Assembly: GCF_018139145.2 (NCBI RefSeq)
Contig: NC_059471.1
Coordinates: 66,040,020-66,104,019 of the forward strand
Source of the DNA: Gymnogyps californianus
Lineage: Eukaryota; Chordata; Aves; Accipitriformes; Cathartidae
Direction of reading: 5' to 3'
DNA length: 64,000 nt
A program made the translations under genes and the position numbers. Each line of letters starts with the position of its first letter. Position 1 is the first letter of the stretch. The notes under the pieces were generated by a model, which searched no databases, was not told where the DNA came from, and was given only the letters and a program-made list of their open reading frames with translations. Positions 32,366-42,560 of this stretch are shown piece after piece.

Positions 32366-33515
32366 GAATAAAATTTCACTAATTTCTGAATTACTGCATA
32401 TCCTCATGACTTGTCACTGAGAATGGCTGGAAGAAGCAACACGGTCGAAAATAGCACATGAAACTTCCAAAAAGAAAAGAAACTTTACAGACAGAAAGAG
32501 ATGTGGCTTTAAACAATTTGTGGCCATATACAGATGTTTTTGGGCTGCCGCAGTTGGAAGGGTCAAGACTTCAACAGCAGACGTGTTCCTCTACGCTTTT
32601 ACTCTTTAACTCTTTACATTGGGTGTTACGTTATCCTTTAGAGGGACTTGGGGATCAGAATACGGTGCACTGATGCTGCTAAACTATCTTACGTGATCGT
32701 CTGCTGTGCAATCAACTCTCACCGCTGAGTCCTTACAAACTCGCCAGACAGCAATGGCGAAAACACCTACCCCCGTCATCGATTTCTGGGACATTCCTGA
32801 AAATGCGGTAATTGAGAAGACGCCAAAAGCATGGCAGCAAAGTGAGAAAAAATCCTGCTGAACTTACAAGAAACATCTACCAACTCTGTGGAGTTAGTTT
32901 TGTCCCTTCTGCCGTGGTTATTTCAATGTGGACGTGAAGAAAACATGATTTCCAGGACGTAATTAAGAGGCATGGCAAAACCCTTCAGGAGACATCTTCT
33001 CTGGAAATGCTGGAAGTCTCCATTTTCCCCCTTATAGTAGCCCAAGAGGAGGACTTGCAAAAAAATATTAATGTTGTGGTAATGTTGTTTTCATTGTTTT
33101 AGATACGTGTAGAAGAAGGACATAAATGGAATAAAAAGTCCCAAGATCTGAAGATAAAGCCTTGCTCAGTTGATCTATACTCATAGATTTGATGCCACAG
33201 TGTACTTGTCTTACAATTTTAGCAGAATTAAGGATATTTTATAGTGTTTATTACCGTGAAAGGACTGCTTTAGAAAGCAAGGTGTTTGTATAACTCGAGT
33301 AATTGTTTCTTCTAATAGACGTGAATCTTCGACCACATGCAGGCTTTACGAACCCGGACGAAAAGTATGACGAATTCGCGCTACGTACTGCGGAGTTGCT
33401 TAGCGTCACTCCTGCCTGTGCAATCAGATGCTGGGGAAGTTTTACCCTAGCAGTGAGGCGGTACATGTCGCAAGTGTTAAGGATGCTCAAAATAAGGGGA
33501 TTCCCTCGAGTGGGA
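32366..33515. other. Noncoding stretch
   Basis: No exon or repeat recognised. The 33300-33430 part has unusual isolated CpGs for AT-rich DNA (GAACCCGGACGAAAAG, GACGAATTCGCGC). Confidence 0.45.
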
Positions 33516-33519
33516 CCTT

Positions 33520-33640
33520 CCCTGCCCGCTTTTCCCCGGGGTGGAAGCGATCTAGGCGGCAGCGGAGCATCCCCGCTCCCCCCGACCTGGGGACCGCGGG
33601 GCGGGGGGCGGCCGCGACCCTCGGGTATGGCAAACCCATC
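33520..33640. promoter_or_regulatory. Small CpG-dense patch
   Basis: About 120 bases of CpG-rich sequence within AT-rich DNA, too short for a classical island. Confidence 0.4.
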
Positions 33641-34560
33641 CTGCGAGTACCATAGAGCACGAAGTGCCCTGTGAAAACTTCACGCCTGGGCCCTCTGAGT
33701 TATCTTATCATGAAGCGGGTTTATTGGTGGTGGTGATGTTATTGATTTTTTTTTTTTTTTACCTGCCCATTGCTTTTTTCTTACCCTCCCATGGAGTTTT
33801 TGCTTGGTACTCAATCACCTCGAGATGGAAAAACCCGACTGCAGTTGAGAGTCACCTTCATCCAGAGCCTGAAAACCATACCGTTGCAGAAAAGATTGAG
33901 ATGATATAAACGTGACCTTGTGAGATATCAGGACAGCCCGCAACCTGTTTGCTGCCACAAGAGCCTTTGCGGTCACATAAAGTAAAAAATTAACAACGCT
34001 CTGTTATTTCCTTCTTCCTTTTCTTGTTATACACGTATGCATGCATACATATTCATATGCACGTATATCTCTATATGTATAACACACACACACACATATA
34101 TATATATGTACACACACATCTCCCGAATGAATTGGTTAGCTGCATCAGGGAGAGAGGCGTTTGCCATTAATCTGGGAACAAACCGCTAACCTCGGTGACT
34201 GGTATTTTAGCTTTTCTTTTCTCGCTTCTCTCAGTGCGGGGAGAGCAGTAAAGCTTGTGTGGACTGATTGTGAGGGGCTCTGCTGGAATTTGGCAGGCCA
34301 GGGGCTTGGAGAGAAGCCCCATGCTGACTCCTATTCAGCGGGCCAGTTTTCTGCGAGCTTTGGAAGTTTCACTCAGCCGTGCACTCAATGGCTTCACAAA
34401 GCTGATTACAAGCTTCAGCGCATTCCTGAAGGAGCCAAAAGCGACGCAGGTGCAAACGAGCCGAGGGAGCCCCTTATCCCGGTGACAGAATGGGACAAGC
34501 TGGGAAAGGCTTGGACCACACAAATCCAAGGCTCACCAGGCAGCAGCAAGCCTGCCTTGG
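33641..34560. other. Noncoding stretch
   Basis: T-run at 33747-33760. The ORF-like region 34161-34775 (204 codons, + strand) has no recognisable domain and runs into a CpG-rich block. Confidence 0.45.
34082..34119. repeat. (CA)n-(TA)n-(CA)n alternating repeat
   Basis: Alternating purine-pyrimidine tract changing from CA to TA and back. Potential Z-DNA or cruciform region. Confidence 0.9.
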
Positions 34561-34564
34561 GAAC

Positions 34565-34770
34565 CGGGGATCATTATCCGCTCCATTCAGCGGGGACCCA
34601 GCGGCGGCAGCGGCACGTCCCGGGGTTTGGGGACGGCTCCCGGGGCTCTCCGTCCCCCGTGGGAGCAGCGCCGCTTCACCTGACATCCCCTCCCCGCTCC
34701 CTTCGCGGCTGCCTCACGCATGGACCTGAGGTGCCCCCGCTCCCCCGAGCTGATTTCTACCCCAGCATCT
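34565..34770. promoter_or_regulatory. Short CpG island
   Basis: CpG-dense 200-base patch. No exon recognised. Confidence 0.4.
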
Positions 34771-35235
34771 GTTAGGCTTCAGCCCGACGCCTGAAGTACC
34801 TCGCCGTTTTTTTCCCTATTGCCCCATCACACACGAAAAGCCCTCCTCCCCCCCCCCCCCGCCCCCGACCCCCGCGTCCCTCTTCCCTTCCCCATATAAA
34901 CGTGATGCTTAAGGGTCTGTCTGGAAATCCAGCACAGAAAACGCACTGATCCGAAATGGCAGGTTTCCTCCCGACTGAAGTTCTCTAACAAACACCCTAT
35001 TTTGAAGACTGCCTTTAATTCCAGAGAGAAACCAGCCGAGAGTGCACCCGCCTCCCCCCACCCCCCCCAATTACTCGAGCCACCCGATTCCCACAGAAAC
35101 CTCCCGCAACACAAACGCCTGGTGAATGCTTTCTGACTTCGTGAAAGCAGCCCACGGTCCCTGCCCTTCCTGCCTCCCCGGGGAGCGAGGGGGTGGCGAG
35201 GTGTCGAAGGGGGTCTAGGTGCCGGAGAGAGTGAG
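34771..35235. other. Noncoding stretch with C-runs
   Basis: C-run at 34848-34860 and another at 35055-35070 region. Otherwise unremarkable. Confidence 0.45.
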
Positions 35236-35339
35236 GTGTGATTTCCTTTAATTGGGGATCCTGGGGGGGGGAGTTCCTCTCGCCTCTGTTCCCTCGCCCC
35301 CTTTCCTCTCTCCTAGCCCTTCCCCTCCAGCGGGGAGAA

Positions 35340-35640
35340 GAAGCTGCACTTTACTTCGCTGCGAAATTAATTACGGCCCTTCCCCGCTATCAATTACGGA
35401 GGAATCAGCCTTTCCTAGGGAGAGGAGAAATAATCAAAAGGCTTTTCAGTCTGGGGGAGACCTCGGACCGCCGAGCACATAATGCGGCAAGGGGACTGCC
35501 GCGCTTCTGGCCGCGGGTTTCATATGCAAATGGCGAGCTGCCTCCAAGTTATCATTATGGTTTTATTTTTTTTAATGTTATTATTGTGTCGGGGTTTTAA
35601 TAGCCACATGCTCTCGCCTTCCCTTTCAGCGAGGTTTCCT
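35340..35640. promoter_or_regulatory. Candidate enhancer with POU octamer and repeated homeodomain site
   Basis: AATTACGG occurs twice in the same direction (35369-35376, 35392-35399). A perfect octamer ATGCAAAT lies at 35524-35531, with ATAATCAAAAGG and GTTTTAATAGCC around. The octamer matches the one in the SOX1 promoter. Enhancer role inferred. Confidence 0.5.
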
Positions 35641-35960
35641 TGGCGATCAGCCACGCCGCTTCTTCCCCGGGCGCGCTGCCTCCCGCCCCAGCGCCTGCCC
35701 CACGTCCATGTTAATTTCGCCCTATGGAAATGAAAGCGGCCCGGCCGGGCAGCTGATATTAAAGCGATCCCCCGGTCCCGGGGCTCGCCCTCCCCGCTCC
35801 TCGCCGCGGCCGTGCCTCCGCATGAGCGTGGCGTGTCGCTGCCGTGAAGCCCCGGCCCCCCCCGGCCCCCCCGGAGCCCCCGAGCCCGCCGCCCCTTTCA
35901 TGCTTGCGAGATGCTGGGGAGGCAGCGGTGCGTTTGCTTGTGCGGAGCACACCGCCTGCA
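35641..35960. promoter_or_regulatory. CpG island (last of the cluster)
   Basis: CpG-dense block, with a homeodomain-type GTTAATTTCGCC at its 5' part (35709-35720). No CpG island of this size is seen beyond this point. Confidence 0.45.
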
Positions 35961-35984
35961 AGCGGTTGCCTTGGCAGAAAGGTG

Positions 35985-36235
35985 CAGCTTTCTGATGTTC
36001 TTTTGTCTGATAACTAATTCAAGTTAATGCGATCTTTATGTAAAGCTAACAGCGGATAATTGTCTATTTTCTCGCCAACAATCTCCATCACAATCACTTA
36101 TCTGGAAACCTGCGGTTGTATTAATCGTTATATTCCCCGAGATAAGCGTCTCTCGAATTATCAGTAAACACTGGAGGGAAATTAAACAAACTCCAGAGCC
36201 ACTTAAGTTTCCTCGGCAGCTTATAACCCCCTTCT
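35985..36235. promoter_or_regulatory. Candidate conserved noncoding enhancer
   Basis: CpG-poor and dense in cores: GATAACTAATTCAAGTTAATGCG, GCGGATAATTGTC, GTATTAATCG, GAAATTAAAC, plus ACAATC-type SOX-like pieces. One of the strongest enhancer-like blocks by eye. Not aligned. Confidence 0.45.
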
Positions 36236-36475
36236 CGGGGGGGTGGGGGGGGAACCCCAAACCAACCTGGGACCGGAGCACAAGATGAAAGGGGGGTGTG
36301 TGTGTATGTGTGTAACAGTGGAGAAGGGCCTGAACTTTGGGATAATTTTGAAGAGCCGAGTCCTGTTCAACGCGCCTTCCCTTCGAGGTGCCTGTGTTGC
36401 AGAGACAGCCTCGCACCTTACGCCCTGCTCGCCGGGCGGGGGTCGGTCTTTAGCAGCCCCTGGGACCTTGTTGGC
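36236..36475. other. Noncoding stretch
   Basis: G-rich run at 36237-36252 and a short GT repeat at 36296-36313. No exon. Confidence 0.45.
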
Positions 36476-36479
36476 AATT

Positions 36480-36685
36480 CTTGTAAATCATGTAATTAAG
36501 TGTATTAGTCGCTGCAGGGGAAAGACGAGCAGCTAGGAGAGAATAACACCGAGAGATTAAGCAGAAGTCGCATGGCTTTAGGTTTGCTATACGAGGAGGA
36601 GAGAGTTCTGCTTCCTTCTGAGAATCACCATATTAGCACAATTATTGGCAATATTTATACCAGAGAGTGATCTGAACCCCAGGAG
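36480..36685. promoter_or_regulatory. Candidate conserved noncoding element
   Basis: ATGTAATTAAGTGTATTAG, GAGATTAAGCAG and ACAATTATTGGC (SOX/homeodomain-like) in CpG-poor sequence. Inference. Confidence 0.4.
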
Positions 36686-38185
36686 GCTAACAGAGAGTGC
36701 GAGAGAGCGAAACTACTGTGGGAATATGTTTTACTGCTCAGATCCCATCAGTTCCGTTAGGTGTAAAGAAATTATAGCAAATTGTGCTGGAAACCCCTCC
36801 AGGGAAAACATACTTGTATGACAAAGATTTTGTCTTTTTGAGATGAAGTCAAAACATCGGTGTCAAATGAAACTCATTTTCGGGGCGCTGCCGTGTGTGT
36901 GTTTACTCGAGTACCTGGGTGGGGAAGGAAGGGGCGGGGGGGGGGAGAGAAAAAAGCCCAAACCATGACATTTCAGTCGAGAATCTGGGCCAGCACAGAG
37001 TTTGCAACTTCTCCGGGGAAAACGAGGCGTTCTCCAGCCTCTCCTCGTTCCCCGCCGCTCCCAGCCCGGCGCCCAGGCTGGAAAACCCCGCCGTCCCGCC
37101 CGCCTTGTGCGGTGCTGGCTAACAGCTCTCTTCGCGCTTTGCATTTCTAGGAGAGTTATTCCACGTCGAAAGCGCTTTATGAACATTAACTAATTAACCC
37201 TGGCACTTAGTTACGGAGCAGGCACCAAGGAATTTCAAAACTAGCCTCTATGATGAGCTTTCTTTATTGTCGTCTTATGATTTCTAGTAAGCAAACTTTG
37301 CTTCACAAAGGTTTCCAATGGCACGGCTCCCATTTTAGCCGGGGGAAGGTGAGGTCTGGGATGGAAGAAAAAAAAACCAAAAAACCCCCAGACAAACAAA
37401 ACCCAAACCCCACATCACAACTAAACACAAACCAAAAAAAAATACCACGACAAAACACACAAAACTCCTGTTATTAGTTTGTGTGTCAAGGCAGCGTATT
37501 TCCAAATACGATCGGTTTCTTAAAAAAAGAAATAATAAAAAAAATCCTTTAACGGCTTCAATTCTCGAACTATTTCTCTTGCGCTAAAAGTTCCCAGGGC
37601 AGCTTTTTCTTATGGCATTTGAGAATCATCCCACTTCATCTCTCACCTGAATCTTGTCATCTGTGCCATCTTGAAGTGATCTGTGAACAATGCTGGTCCC
37701 TTGGACAGCCCAAGCTGGTCAATCAGGCAGAACAGACTATGCAAATGGAATGGAAAGGCGAAGCGATGGAGAACAGTGGCCCCCATTGTCTTGGGCATTT
37801 CAAAGCGAAGCCCAGCTGCAGCAGGCGTTGCTGTCTCGGACCCTTGGTTGCTACTCTAATGTCATCATTGCAAAACATCACATTTTGAAAACTCTACAGT
37901 CTGAATGCATGAGCAGCCCTCCGCAAAGATTTCACTTTGCCGTGGCATCTTTCGAAGTCACAAAAAACAAAACAAAAAAACCCACCCCAAAAAAGGGAAA
38001 AAAAGGAAAAAACCCAACCCACTACAACTGGGGACTGGGATCCCAGCCACATTGCCCGCTCACGTCCCTCAGTCCCTTTCCCTGCGCTCCTAATAACTGC
38101 GGTGCAGCTGACACTAAACGCCTTTTGCAACCTTTTGGTGAACGCCTTGCCTTTCTTGTTGTTTTTAGAGTCGAATCGGTCGATG
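36686..38185. other. Noncoding stretch with A/C-rich tracts
   Basis: No exon. Two G-poor A/C-rich tracts (37366-37467 and 37960-38032) stand out. The rest is unremarkable. Confidence 0.45.
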
Positions 38186-38189
38186 ATTT

Positions 38190-38930
38190 AAGTTGCATTT
38201 AACTTATTTTCTGTCGAGTCTCTTTCAGGCACTCTAATGAACTAACGCCGAGGAAACGTAGCTGTGAGCAGGCAGTGAAGTATTTATTCACAATCGCTTC
38301 CAAAACTTCAGATACGCGGGGTTTTAAAAGAGTCAGGCAGCGTCTTTGCGAGTGATTAAACCGGCAGCTAAGCCGGGTATTTACGGGTCCGTTAGGAGTT
38401 TTTTTGAATACTCGGTTTCTTAATACACTCATGCAGTTGCCGCTCCTAAATATTGCTGCCAGCCCTGCTCCAGCTCTGCTTCTCAGCAGTGGTCCCAAAG
38501 TTAGCCCCGCCATGAGAAATGAACTTTCACTGCAGTAAAGCTGAGGGCTGTCGGATGATTAATGTGACTTTTCAAGGGACTAAATCATTGCCCATGTTTC
38601 ACTTATCGTTCCTTTTCATTTTCGTTTGTCTGTAGGTGACATTTGTGATCACCATGTGGTGAGCAGAGGAAACTGCCCTCTCTTCCACCCTCATGTCAGG
38701 AGCCTGCGCTCAAGGAGCAAAGGTCTGTGCCACCGGTATCTTAAAATGTTGGGGGTTACCTTTCCCTCCTCCCCATCTCTTATCTCGCAGGAATTAGTGA
38801 ATCCAAAGCTTCTTCTCCAACAACAGCCTTACTACAGCGAGCCTACAGAGATGGATAATGCCATAGCCAGCCTCAGACGCTGCCTATCTCATAGACGGAG
38901 GGGTCACACATTTTAGTGGTCACCCTTGAC
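38190..38930. other. Noncoding stretch, possibly regulatory in part
   Basis: 38250-38620 has motif-like pieces (GAGTGATTAAACC, GGATGATTAATGTG). No exon or repeat recognised. Confidence 0.35.
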
Positions 38931-38934
38931 TGCG

Positions 38935-39195
38935 GACTATGTTTAGTGTTCACACAGGAACAGAGAAGAAAGTTTGATCGGACTAAGAGTGCTGAGCTAA
39001 GAAACTCTTAATTACATTCTTTGCTGAACCAAGAATAATTCAGTGCTTCTTTCCCACTCCTTAAACTGGATCTTTTCCTTGGGTAATGCACTCTGTAATA
39101 ACGTCATGTAAATTACAAAGGAAGCAAAGGATGGAATTATTTAAAACTAAATAATTATCCACTGTGATTTGATTAGCTTCCTAAATTTAAGTTTG
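38935..39195. promoter_or_regulatory. Candidate conserved noncoding element
   Basis: AT-rich with CTTAATTACATTC, TAATAACGTCATG (CRE-like), GTAAATTACAAAGG, CTAAATAATTATCC and TGATTAGC. Fits an enhancer look; not tested. Confidence 0.35.
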
Positions 39196-41035
39196 CCCCT
39201 CAGAATGCAGTGTGTGGGTAACAGGGAAAAGATGAGAGTGTCAAACAAAAGCAAAGAGAGGTTGAAGTGAATGGGGCAAATAAATTACTGCAAAGGTGCC
39301 ATTTCATCTTCTGGCTGAAAGTTTCTTTCCCCTCGCCAAAGAGAGTTTTCCAAAAGACAAGTACTGGGTTAAAAGAAAACCAGTTTCCAACTACATCAGC
39401 CTTGTGGTCAAATGAGTAACAGCAGGAACTCAGATTGCTACCTGCTTCATACAAATGTTTCGAAAGAGATGATATGCACTGTAAGCACCCTTCCCTGCCA
39501 GGTATTTGTTAGCAGATGTCCCCAAGACTCTTTCCCCTGTCAGTTCACCACCTTAAAACTTTACCTACTAGACAAAAGAGTCCCTCAAAATCTATGTCCT
39601 ATGAGGTCTTGGGCATGCTTCAGGTACCCCCCGGGCCCCTTACTTGCTAACTTGAATGCAGAAACCCAGAGGAAAAGCAAAGTTGTGCAGCCAATGCCTA
39701 CACAGAGGACAACAGCAATGCACATGGCCAGGGGCCAAATGCCCTGTTGCCGTAGGTGGGTGCATCTCCATCTGGATCTCTGCTAAAGTACTTCCAGTAA
39801 GAGGCTGTGAAGGAGGAGGATGCAGGAGCTTTCAAAGAGGAGCAGCTGCTCCTCACACCTCCCATGGAGGTGTTGCCATGAGGCTACGCAGAGGCAGGGG
39901 TCCCCTCTGTGGACACCGCAGCTCCCACTTGATGGTGGGATGGATGACGTCCTCAGGGCCCAGACCTGGGATGGGGGGGGACAGGGGCCCACATGGTGAT
40001 CCCACCGCCCTTGACCCAGACATGTCCCTCTCCCCCAGCAACCCTATTCCCAGCCCATGTTGCCAGCCGGACCTCACCCCTTCTCAGCAGCCTCTTGGCC
40101 TCACACCTCAGGAGTGAAAGCCCAGAGGTGGGTAAGCCACCCCGCGCTCAGGCCCGCTGTCCCTCCGCAGCACCAAACAAGGTCCCATCAGCCCACTTTA
40201 ATGGGCTCGGCTCTGCCAGGAGGAAAACGACCCCAAATCTGTCCCTTGGGGAGGGTGCTGGGATAACCAGGGACAACCTCCTTTCCCAGCGGCCCCACGT
40301 CCTCTGCCATGGGAGCTAATTGGAAACAAGAGCAGCTCCTCTCTTGAGGAGCTGAACTTTGCTTTTCTCTCACAGCTGCAACTTCTGCCCCTTCCCCCTA
40401 CCAGCCCCAGCCCTGGTACATTCAGCCACAGTTATCTCTGCTCGTGCACTGACTGTATTTTTCATGTTTATTATCATCCAACCCAGTGTAGTGCCATCTG
40501 GCACATGCACACACGGGGGGAAGAAAACCATATATTCAGCAAATGGAGCATACAGGGTTTAGGTTTTGTCTTGTCTTGTTTTTCTTATTCTTCCAGTTTC
40601 CATTTAAAATTATGCGGAAGGGATAGCTGAGCAATTCACCCTAATGAAAAATGATCAAAAGCCCTGGTTATGAAATTAAAAATTACAAGAGAGCAGTGAT
40701 GCCAGGAAGGGACAAGAACACCCCTTCCGCTGAAATACAGTTTCTTCTTTTCCTCTGTCTGTGTTTCATTTCACCTTGTGCTCAGATAAGGAACAGAATT
40801 ACTTTAAAATGTTTGTGCTAACTCTTTTTACCCAGGATTTGTCCTAGTCTTTCAAATAATTATTTTACTGTAAGAAAGACATGTATTTTAAGCAAGTGAT
40901 ACGTAACAAACCACACTCCTCCGAAGCACTAGAGCACTGCAAGCCACCCTGCAGTCCTCGAAACCTTTGCTCTTTTCACTGCTACAATAAAAATGGATGT
41001 AGAAATACATCTGCAGAGTAGATGTAAAAAACACA
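39196..41035. other. Noncoding stretch, nothing firm identified
   Basis: 39640-40320 is GC-richer but CpG-poor and has long frames without recognisable domains. The remainder is AT-rich unique sequence. Confidence 0.45.
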
Positions 41036-41039
41036 TGTA

Positions 41040-41440
41040 GTATTTTCAGTGAAAGCTAGCACCTATCTCATTGCCACCTTAATTCAAAGATAGTTTTGTA
41101 ACAGTTGTATAATCAAAGCATTTTTCTTCCCTGATAATTCATGCACTGTAAGATTATCAGTGGAGTTGCTCATGGAAAAAGTACTACACAACGTATTGTA
41201 TTACTTGATTCATTTTCTTTCAATTTTTACTTTAATTTTGTCTAATTACTGTATTGTGATCTAAGTCAGCAATCTTAAATTAACTATCAACTTAACTTTT
41301 GAAGAAACCCTACAAATGCATAATGATGAAATTTAAATTACTGTTGGTTATTGTGTAATGTCTACACCATGGAAAAGCAAACCTTCAGGTATTTTAATTG
41401 CGTTTGCATATACAGCATTGTGTTTTTCCTGTTTCATTTT
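41040..41440. promoter_or_regulatory. Candidate enhancer with inverted GATA-like pair
   Basis: CTGATAAT (41131-41138) and ATTATCAG (41153-41160) form a perfect inverted pair with a 14-base spacer; each arm holds TGATAA/TTATCA, a GATA core. Nearby are CTAATTACTGTATTGTG and TTTTAATTGCGTTTGCATATAC-like POU/homeodomain motifs. Role inferred. Confidence 0.45.
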
Positions 41441-42275
41441 TCAGAGTAGAATTCTCTGCCATTTCCAAACTATAAAAATACTATCAAAAAAACCTGTTTG
41501 AGGTAGGGTTTTTTTTCTAAATTGAATGATAGCTTTGATGAAAATGTGAAAGAAAATAGTTCTTGGGACTAAATTGTCAGCTAATCAGATTTCTTCAGAA
41601 AAGCAACTTCTTGTTTTACAGATTCAGATGCAGTGGTAAAACTGTTCTCTGATCCTGCTAAAACAGAGAAAGACATTTCAGTGCAATTGATACAGTATCT
41701 GTATATTGAGCTAGATTCTGGTCTCATATCTGTTTAAAATTCAATATATCCTTTGCTCAAGCCCTGATTCAAGGCTAAGTGATGTCACTGTAATAACTTC
41801 AAGTGGCCTGTGGATCAAGGCCTTTTACACCACTATGCCTCACGCCACTAGGCTGAGAAAGGCTATTTTTACTACATCTTTCTTTTTCTGTGAAATCAGA
41901 TTAATTTGGAATGAATTAGAAATGCTTGAACAGAGATGCTTGGGGTTACTTTTTATGACAATACTTTTCATTTTAAATATTTCTTACAAATACAATTTGA
42001 TAGCAAAATAAAAATTTGTACTTTCCAGTATATTTCCACTCATCTTTGATTTTTGGGTGAATCGCACTTTACTTTTACATGCATGTGTTCATTGCCTTAT
42101 TTCTGGCAACAGAGCATTGCAATTTTTATGTAAATAACAAGCGAAAAGAGAATCTATTGTGAAATACAATGTATGACAAATTCATTGAAACAAGCAAAAT
42201 AATTTAAATAATGGTTATTCAATAAATGTCAGGAAAGCAATCCCACACCTTTGCTGATGGAGACTGCTATGTAAC
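41441..42275. other. Noncoding AT-rich stretch
   Basis: No exon. 41715-41850 faintly resembles ancient amniote repeat sequence, but too weakly to call. Confidence 0.45.
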
Positions 42276-42279
42276 TTGG

Positions 42280-42560
42280 AAGAAAGTGATCAAGGGAGAC
42301 TTTTAATGCGGTAATATATGGAGCCTGTTCCAGTTGTTAAGCACATAATTAGAAATTCAGCAAGTCTTACCAAAGAGGGTCATAAACAACCACAATTAAA
42401 AACTCAAATCTCTCTCTGCTTTGTACGGTAACGTGTACGGGGGGGAAAAAAAAGTGTTTGTTATTTTTGGTGGTGACTCAGATTAGCTCCAATTAAGCTT
42501 AGCTTTAACTCTGAGAGCTGCAAAGCGAAGCAAGCAGAACTTTGCTGCTTACTGTTAGAG
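42280..42560. promoter_or_regulatory. Candidate conserved noncoding element
   Basis: CTTTTAATGCGG, CACATAATTAGAAATTC, CACAATTAAAAAC, a TGACTCA AP-1/MAF core (42474-42480) and CTCCAATTAAGC, in CpG-poor sequence. Inference. Confidence 0.35.

Noticed and set aside
34161..34775. 204-codon open frame as a possible gene
   Set aside because: No recognisable domain and crosses into a CpG-rich patch; no start, splice or homolog support.
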